The notes below the pieces were generated by a model, which saw only the letters and a program-made list of their open reading frames with translations, made no database searches and was not told the DNA's origin. Shown here in pieces: positions 5,583 through 9,986 of a stretch of DNA of 9,986 nucleotides (its first letter is position 1; each line of letters begins with the position of its first letter). This DNA comes from CAYZJV01 sp964616275. Lineage in GTDB: Bacteria > Spirochaetota > Spirochaetia > Sphaerochaetales > Sphaerochaetaceae. The stretch is from contig CAZTUL010000073.1 in assembly GCA_964616275.1 (NCBI GenBank), forward strand, positions 1 through 9,986, in the 5' to 3' direction. Both the position numbers and the translations under genes were made by a program.

Positions 5583-7084
5583 TGGGACACATGCACCTGG
5601 CTGAGCTTGATGCACAGGCACAACAGCTACTGAAAGATTATTCCGGAAGGGAGCTCAAAGCTAAGGATCGATTGGCAATCCCTGCTCAAGAGATGCCTGC
5701 CCAAGAACCCGGAGAACGGGTAAAGAATATGGAGGAAGTGGCACTAGGGTATACCGATGCACAAGTCCGCCTAGAGTCTCTCCGATGCCTGCAATGTAAA
5801 AATGCCCCTTGTATTGCCGGATGTCCCGTGAGCATCGATATCCCCCGATTCATTGCGAAAGCTGCCGAGGGAGACTATGAAGGCTCGGTGAATGTGATTA
5901 AAGAGAGTTCTATGCTTCCTGCAATTTGTGGGCGTGTATGTCCTCAGGAATCGCAGTGTCAGTTGACCTGTACGGTGGGAAAGTCACTTAAGAGTATAGA
6001 TAAAGCAGTGAATATTGGTCGAATCGAGCGATTTGTCGCTGATTGGGAAGCGGCATCCGGGAAGCGTGAGCACCCGACTATTGCACCTCCTACCGGTAAG
6101 AAGGTCGGTGTTGTGGGTAGTGGACCTGCGGGCATGACCGCTGCAGCTGACCTGCGAAGAGAGGGTCATGAAGTAGTCATGTTCGAAGCCCTGCATAAAG
6201 CTGGCGGTGTTCTTGTGTATGGTATTCCCGAATTCCGATTGCCAAAACGGATTGTACAGGAAGAACTCGACGCACTTTCTGCTATGGGAGTTACGATTGA
6301 ACATAATTTCCTTGTGGGGCGTACAGCAAAGCTTCATGATCTCATGGAAAAAGAGGGGTTCGATGCTCTGTTTATCGGTTCTGGTGCCGGTCTGCCGAAG
6401 TTTTTAAACATAGCCGGAGAGAATCTCATTGGGGTGTTCAGTGCAAATGAGTATCTTACTCGAAGCAATCTCATGCGTGCCTACGAACGTAACGTAGCAG
6501 GGACCCCTCTCTATGGATCAAAAAAAGTCGCAGTATTCGGTGGTGGCAATGTAGCCATGGACTCGGCTCGTACGGCACTACGACTTGGGGCAGATGAGGT
6601 GACCATTGTATACCGACGTTCTGAAGCTGAAATGCCTGCTCGAAGAGAAGAGATTGCACATGCAAAGGAAGAAGGGGTGAAATTCCTCTATCTCCATGCA
6701 CCGCTGCGAATACTTGGCGATGAAAAGGGTCGAGTCAATCAGGTCGAATTGATTACCTGCGAACTGGGTGAACCCGATGCTTCCGGACGACGTTCTCCTG
6801 TTGAGATTCCGGGAAGTGAAGCACTTTACGATTTCGATACAGTCATTGTTGCGATTGGTAATGCCTCGAACCCCCTCATTGAGCGAACAACCAAAGGCCT
6901 CGAAGTCAATCGATGGGGTAATATCATCGTGGACGAAGAAACGTGTGCAACATCTATGAAAGGAGTCTACGCGGGCGGAGATATTGTACTCGGTGCGGCA
7001 ACAGTCATTCTTGCTATGGGACAAGGAAGAAAAGCCGCAAAAGCAATGCACGCTTATCTTACGACCGGGGAGGGTGCTGTGTGA
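5582..7084 (+). CDS. nfnB: NADH-dependent ferredoxin:NADP+ oxidoreductase, large subunit (GltD-like)
   Basis: This large Nfn subunit holds the bifurcating FAD, two [4Fe-4S] clusters and the NADP(H) site. The 500-residue product has an N-terminal cluster domain with two cysteine sets, C69/C72/C77/C81 (CxxCxxxxCxxxCP) and C116/C120/C126/C130. The FAD-binding motif GSGPAGMTAAADLRREGHEV (179-198) follows, with GGVLVYGIPEFRLPK (208-222) and an NADPH motif GGGNVAMDSARTALRLGADE (320-339). A C-terminal FAD-closing segment GVYAGGD (461-467) ends the fold. Homologues include the glutamate synthase small subunit GltD, and automatic annotation often uses that name. No glutamate synthase large subunit is adjacent and an nfnA gene is immediately upstream, so Nfn is better supported. 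The last four bases (GTGA) overlap the start of the next gene. Confidence 0.93.
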   Translation: MGHMHLAELDAQAQQLLKDYSGRELKAKDRLAIPAQEMPAQEPGERVKNMEEVALGYTDAQVRLESLRCLQCKNAPCIAGCPVSIDIPRFIAKAAEGDYEGSVNVIKESSMLPAICGRVCPQESQCQLTCTVGKSLKSIDKAVNIGRIERFVADWEAASGKREHPTIAPPTGKKVGVVGSGPAGMTAAADLRREGHEVVMFEALHKAGGVLVYGIPEFRLPKRIVQEELDALSAMGVTIEHNFLVGRTAKLHDLMEKEGFDALFIGSGAGLPKFLNIAGENLIGVFSANEYLTRSNLMRAYERNVAGTPLYGSKKVAVFGGGNVAMDSARTALRLGADEVTIVYRRSEAEMPARREEIAHAKEEGVKFLYLHAPLRILGDEKGRVNQVELITCELGEPDASGRRSPVEIPGSEALYDFDTVIVAIGNASNPLIERTTKGLEVNRWGNIIVDEETCATSMKGVYAGGDIVLGAATVILAMGQGRKAAKAMHAYLTTGEGAV

Positions 7085-7587
7085 GCACGATTTTCGATTA
7101 CGAATCAGTAATCTGCCACATCGGAGCACTGGAAAAGACCGAGGCGATTAATGAAGTTATCGATAAATGTTCCATTTTCAAGACCCTTCCCGATATCGAC
7201 CGATTCCGCAGGGCTGTGCATAATCGTGAAGCCATTGAGACTACTGGTATTGGACATGGGATTGCTATTGCACATGGTAAGATCAGGAATCTGAATCATG
7301 TTCAGGTAGGTCTTGGCTTGTCTGAATGTGGCGTGGAGTATCATGCAAAAGACGGTCATCCGGTCCACTTTCTCTTTGTGATAGCAAGTTCCCCAACAAG
7401 GCAGTTTGAATATATTCGAACCTTGAGTGCCCTGCTCAGAACTGTTCGTAGTCCTGAAGTTCGCGATGAACTACTGAAACTGGATGAGAACTATGAGTGT
7501 GCTGATCCGCTCTCCACACAAGGTGTCTCTCTCATGCGCATGCTTGCAGACCAGCATTTTAGCTGGATTTGGAATACGACTACCTAA
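7081..7587 (+). CDS. PTS EIIA type-2 domain protein (PtsN / fructose-IIA-like)
   Basis: This is a phosphoryl-carrier or regulatory protein of the phosphotransferase system. The 168-residue product is a single EIIA-2 domain. H65 in GIGHGIAIAHGK (56-67) is the expected phosphorylation site, where most homologues read PHG. Further family features are the strand VQVGLGLSECGVEY, then PVHFLFVIAS, and the helix FEYIRTLSALLRTVRS. No membrane IIB or IIC domain and no HPr or EI gene is present, so a regulatory role (as for PtsN) is more likely than sugar uptake. The start is GTG at 7081, preceded by GGGGAGGG (7067-7074) at 6 nt spacing. It overlaps nfnB by 4 nt, so it is translationally coupled to the bifurcating enzyme. 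This linkage is unusual as far as I know. The gene ends 12 bp from the convergent cyclo-ligase gene, with no visible terminator. Confidence 0.9.
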   Translation: MSTIFDYESVICHIGALEKTEAINEVIDKCSIFKTLPDIDRFRRAVHNREAIETTGIGHGIAIAHGKIRNLNHVQVGLGLSECGVEYHAKDGHPVHFLFVIASSPTRQFEYIRTLSALLRTVRSPEVRDELLKLDENYECADPLSTQGVSLMRMLADQHFSWIWNTTT

Positions 7588-7599
7588 AACGTGCCATAT

Positions 7600-7980
7600 T
7601 TAATACATCTGATGCTCTGTAATTACCAAGTTCACAACCATGTCGTGCGGTTCGATGGGTAGTGTCGGTTGAACCTGCATTGCATAACACACCCCAATAC
7701 AGAGTGCTTCACCGCAAGATTGTGCGAAGAAACGATCATAGTACCCTTTTCCCCGTCCGAGTCTTCTGCGATGTGGTGTATAGGCAAGAGCCGGGACGAG
7801 CACTAGCGTTCTGCATGCCTCGGGTAATTCAAGCGGTTGCCGGTATGCAGCATCCGGTTCATAGACAGAGAGGCTTCCACGAGCTATATTCGATCTCCAA
7901 TCGCCCTTCATCTCATAAAACCGCATAGACCCATCTTGTTCACATCGTGGCAATGCAATCCGCTTACCTTGTGCAACTGC
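7600..7980 (-). CDS. 5-formyltetrahydrofolate cyclo-ligase, C-terminal part (N-terminus lost in gap)
   Basis: This enzyme (MTHFS, YgfA/FAU1 family) uses ATP to convert 5-formyl-THF to 5,10-methenyl-THF and so recovers folate. The visible 126 residues include the family signature YTPHRRRLGRGKGYYDRFF, whose glycine-rich GRGKGYYDR segment contacts ATP and substrate. Before it lies LVLVPALAY and after it the strand CIGVCYAMQ; the end (PHDMVVNLVITE) contains the usual D-x-x-V-x-x-V-x-T/I motif. The full protein should be about 180-200 residues, so roughly 55-75 residues and the start codon lie in or beyond the assembly gap. It reads in the same frame as the ECF T component on the other side of the Ns, but these are two unrelated proteins. 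It may be the last gene of the biotin-uptake operon. Confidence 0.92.
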   Translation of the reverse strand, partial: AVAQGKRIALPRCEQDGSMRFYEMKGDWRSNIARGSLSVYEPDAAYRQPLELPEACRTLVLVPALAYTPHRRRLGRGKGYYDRFFAQSCGEALCIGVCYAMQVQPTLPIEPHDMVVNLVITEHQMY

Positions 7981-8080
7981 NNNNNNNNNNNNNNNNNNNN
8001 NNNNNNNNNNNNNNNNNNNNNNNNNNNNNNNNNNNNNNNNNNNNNNNNNNNNNNNNNNNNNNNNNNNNNNNNNNNNNNNN
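7981..8080. other. Assembly gap (100 N)
   Basis: There are exactly 100 undetermined bases, the usual placeholder for a gap of unknown length. It interrupts the 3' part of the ECF T-component gene and the 5' part of the cyclo-ligase gene. Typical lengths of the two families suggest about 400 bp or more are missing if the genes are truly adjacent. Confidence 0.98.
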
Positions 8081-8637
8081 TCAAAAATAGTGGAGGTGTA
8101 CGAAACAATGTATCGAACGGGGTGTTTCCAGGCTTGTTCTCCGCGAGCCTTCCGTGACACGTACACTTCCATGGAAATATCGAAAAGGAGCGGAATGGTC
8201 GATATCGTGAGTTCAATGGTAGTTCCTATACGATTGCCATGTACCCGTGGAATATATGAGAGGGTATGACCCACAGCACGTGAAATATCATCCGGTGCAC
8301 TCGTATCGGCGAAAATAATTCCCATACAGATAATGGAAGCAAATCGTACCACAGCAGAGAAAGGATCTTCCCAACCGTTACCCTGTAGTGCACGAACACA
8401 ACCAATAATAGTTCCCATCATGAGAAAGAATCGAAATTCTCTCCGATACTGTAGAATAGGTAACGCAATTACCCATAACAGTACGAGAAAAGAGAGAAAG
8501 AACAGCACAAGGCCGGTCAGAGAAGTCGTGCTTATGATAAGTGAAAAAAGCAGCAAAGCTCCTATTTTGGTAATAGGGTTTACGCGGTGCAAAAAAGTGC
8601 CTCGATCGGAGTAATGAAACAAGTTCAGTTCAACCAT
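8081..8637 (-). CDS. ECF transporter T component, C-terminus lost in gap (BioN-like)
   Basis: This transmembrane coupling subunit of an energy-coupling-factor importer links the ATPase to the substrate-binding S component. The 185 visible residues start with the family's HRVNPITKIGALLLFSLI (17-34; helix 1 preceded by a P-x-x-K motif), followed by hydrophobic segments at about 40-62, 70-82, 95-110 and 140-153. The first ATPase-coupling motif, SRKARGEQAW with A164-R165-G166, is present. The second such motif and the last helix are in the gap; homologues run to roughly 230-260 residues. The ATG at 8635-8637 overlaps the end of the ATPase gene by 13 nt. Since bioY heads the cluster, a dedicated biotin role (BioN) is likely, though a shared EcfT-type function cannot be excluded. 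Confidence 0.9.
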
Positions 8638-9383
8638 GTAAGATCTCCAACAGGGATAGGGTGTTGTCTATACTTCGGTCGTCTGATTCCGTATTGCTCT
8701 ATGGTATCGATTACCTCTGCGGGGTGACCGTTCACCACCATCTTTCCAGCATCAAGTACCAGCAATGCATCTGCATGGGCAAGGAGTTTTTCGATTTCAT
8801 GTGTTGCCACAACAATGGTAGTTCCCTGTTCATGTAATGTCCGTAATGATTCAAGCACTGAAATGATTCCGAGGTAGTCGAGGTTTGCAAAAGGTTCATC
8901 GAGCATAAGGAGTTGAGGTTGCATGACTAACACACCAGCAATCGCCAGTTTTCTCCGCTCACCTCCGGAAAGTGTGTGAGGTCGTTGGTGTAATACTGAT
9001 TCCATACCCAACAGCTGTACTGTTTCGTTGAGCCGTTTAGATTGTTCATCAAGCGAAAGTCCCAAATTCTCCATACCAAAGCGGATGTCCCGTTCTACTG
9101 TCTGACCTACAATCTGTGTATCGGCATCCTGAAAGACAAGGCCAACTGAGTGATTTCTCTGTGTGGGTTTCTTGGTAAGATTCGTTCCATTAATACTGAT
9201 GAGTCCTCCGGTAGGCTGTAAGAGACCCTTGATGCACCGAAGCAGGATACTTTTCCCAGTTCCATTTCTCCCTGAAAGCACAGCAAAAGATCCCGGGCTA
9301 ACGGAACATGAGACATCCGAAAGAATCGGGTGCTCAGCTGTGATAGAGAATGTGAGGTGATCAATTTCCAGTATTGATTTCAT
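8625..9383 (-). CDS. ECF transporter ATPase component (BioM-like)
   Basis: This ABC ATPase powers biotin import through the ECF module. The 252-residue product has all nucleotide-binding motifs: Walker A GRNGTGKS (38-45), Q-loop glutamine Q85 in VFQDADTQ, signature LSGGERRKLAIAG (138-150), Walker B LLMLDEPFANLD (158-169) with catalytic E163, and the switch histidine H195 in VVATHEIE. The VFQDADTQIVG stretch is typical of ECF/CbiO-type ATPases. I chose the ATG at 9381-9383 because family similarity begins there (MKSILEIDHLTF). The frame is open 29 codons further upstream inside bioY, without a recognisable start. The gene overlaps bioY by 23 nt and the T component by 13 nt. A single ATPase gene implies a homodimeric A component, as in BioMNY systems. 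Confidence 0.94.
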   Translation of the reverse strand: MKSILEIDHLTFSITAEHPILSDVSCSVSPGSFAVLSGRNGTGKSILLRCIKGLLQPTGGLISINGTNLTKKPTQRNHSVGLVFQDADTQIVGQTVERDIRFGMENLGLSLDEQSKRLNETVQLLGMESVLHQRPHTLSGGERRKLAIAGVLVMQPQLLMLDEPFANLDYLGIISVLESLRTLHEQGTTIVVATHEIEKLLAHADALLVLDAGKMVVNGHPAEVIDTIEQYGIRRPKYRQHPIPVGDLTWLN

Positions 9384-9975
9384 CAGCTGTTTCTTCCACT
9401 CCTTTGTCTGGCTGTACAAATTCTCGAACTCTTCGGGCAAAGAGATTTCCCAACAACACGACTGCAACAATTTTCACAAGGTCGCCGGGTAGGAATGGAA
9501 GAAATCCTGCAACTAGTGCCTGTGACCAGGAAATAGAGAGTACAAATTTCATGTAGGGAATCCCGATACCATAAATAATCAGGGTTCCGACTACTACTCC
9601 GAGAATCATCCAAAGCAACTGTTTTTTTGATACCTTATCTGTTTTTGTTTCCTGAGGTATGCGAAAGCCTCTATCGGTCAGGTATCCTGTAATGGGTGCT
9701 GCTGCTAACCAGCTTATGAGAAACCCGCCTGTTGGTCCGGCAAAGTGGGCAAATCCACCAATGCCGCCGCTGAATATGGGTAACCCCATGGCACCGAGCG
9801 AGAGGTAAATGGCAATAGCAGGACCTGCAATCTTTTTTCCACCGAGCACTCCTGCAAGTAGAACAAATGCAGTCTGCAGGGTAATCGGTACCGGACCAAT
9901 GGGGATGGTTACATAGGCTCCTGCAACAAGCAGTGCAGCAAAGAGTGCTATGATGATTATTCTTCGTACATCCAT
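9361..9975 (-). CDS. bioY: Biotin ECF transporter S component BioY
   Basis: This membrane protein binds biotin with high affinity and delivers it to the ECF module. The 204-residue product fits the six-helix BioY fold. It contains the family-typical VTIPIGPVPITLQTAFVLLA (23-42), ALGAMGLP-like LSLGAMGLPIFSGGIGG (58-74), GPTGGFLISW (80-89), and the late loop PFLPGDLVKIVAVVLLG (159-175). The ATG at 9973-9975 follows AGGAG at 9982-9986. It is the first visible gene of the minus-strand set bioY, ATPase, T component. The promoter and any BirA/BioR-type operator would lie beyond the window's right edge. The last 23 nt overlap the ATPase gene. Confidence 0.95.
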   Translation of the reverse strand: MDVRRIIIIALFAALLVAGAYVTIPIGPVPITLQTAFVLLAGVLGGKKIAGPAIAIYLSLGAMGLPIFSGGIGGFAHFAGPTGGFLISWLAAAPITGYLTDRGFRIPQETKTDKVSKKQLLWMILGVVVGTLIIYGIGIPYMKFVLSISWSQALVAGFLPFLPGDLVKIVAVVLLGNLFARRVREFVQPDKGVEETADEINTGN

Positions 9976-9986
9976 GACAGTCTCCT

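Noticed and set aside
4746..5621. 291-codon open frame antisense to nfnA
   Set aside because: It is a shadow of nfnA: low-complexity composition with many Cys and His, no ribosome binding site and no family resemblance.
5582..7084. Annotation of the large subunit as glutamate synthase small subunit GltD
   Set aside because: The folds are homologous, but there is no gltB nearby and an nfnA gene is directly coupled upstream, so Nfn is the better call.
6578..7129. 183-codon open frame antisense to nfnB
   Set aside because: It is a shadow of a well-conserved gene and has Ser/Cys/Arg-rich unnatural composition.
1..9986. CRISPR array, prophage, complete insertion sequence or defence cassette
   Set aside because: There is no regularly spaced repeat series, no transposase, integrase or phage structural gene other than the HK97-fold encapsulin, and no nuclease or toxin-antitoxin pair. 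The encapsulin has its own cargo and is not a prophage remnant.

Overview
The window looks like chromosomal DNA from an anaerobic or microaerophilic bacterium of moderate GC. The evidence is an electron-bifurcating NfnAB pair, an encapsulin iron-storage operon, strong AGGAGG-type ribosome binding sites and short 1-23 nt gene overlaps. I cannot fix the phylum. A spirochaete or another sigma-54-containing anaerobe would fit, but that is a guess.

Layout. Positions 1-43 (minus) hold the 5' half of an initiator tRNA-Met with a near-consensus promoter (57-85). A gene-free stretch of about 430 bp (44-479) follows, with a 19-bp direct repeat, two inverted repeats and an excellent sigma-54 promoter (399-415). 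That promoter drives a small heat-shock protein (480-923), which ends at a hairpin terminator. Next is a two-gene nanocompartment operon: encapsulated ferritin-like protein (1082-1426) and encapsulin shell protein (1443-2234), closed by a clear terminator. A MATE-family efflux protein (2344-3786, plus) converges on a 250-residue protein of unknown function (3839-4591, minus), whose sequence suggests a diverged internal duplication. This protein is divergent from a tight three-gene operon: nfnA (4734-5582), nfnB (5582-7084) and a PTS EIIA/PtsN-like protein (7081-7587).

The rest is on the minus strand. bioY (9361-9975), an ECF ATPase (8625-9383) and an ECF T component (from 8637 down into the gap) overlap head to tail and form a dedicated biotin-uptake module. 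A 100-N assembly gap (7981-8080) cuts the T component. Beyond the gap lies the C-terminal two thirds of a 5-formyltetrahydrofolate cyclo-ligase (7600-7980). The two fragments are in the same frame across the Ns, so automatic ORF calling would join them into one false 345-residue gene.

Functional reading. The left half concerns stress and iron (chaperone, ferroxidase/encapsulin, efflux). The centre concerns NADH/NADPH/ferredoxin balance, with a possible phosphorelay regulator attached. The right half concerns cofactors (biotin uptake, folate). I found no CRISPR array, complete insertion sequence, phage gene or defence system. The observations most worth following are the internal duplication in the unknown protein, the sigma-54 promoter with a hairpin at the predicted transcript start upstream of hsp20, and the nfnAB-ptsN-like gene linkage.
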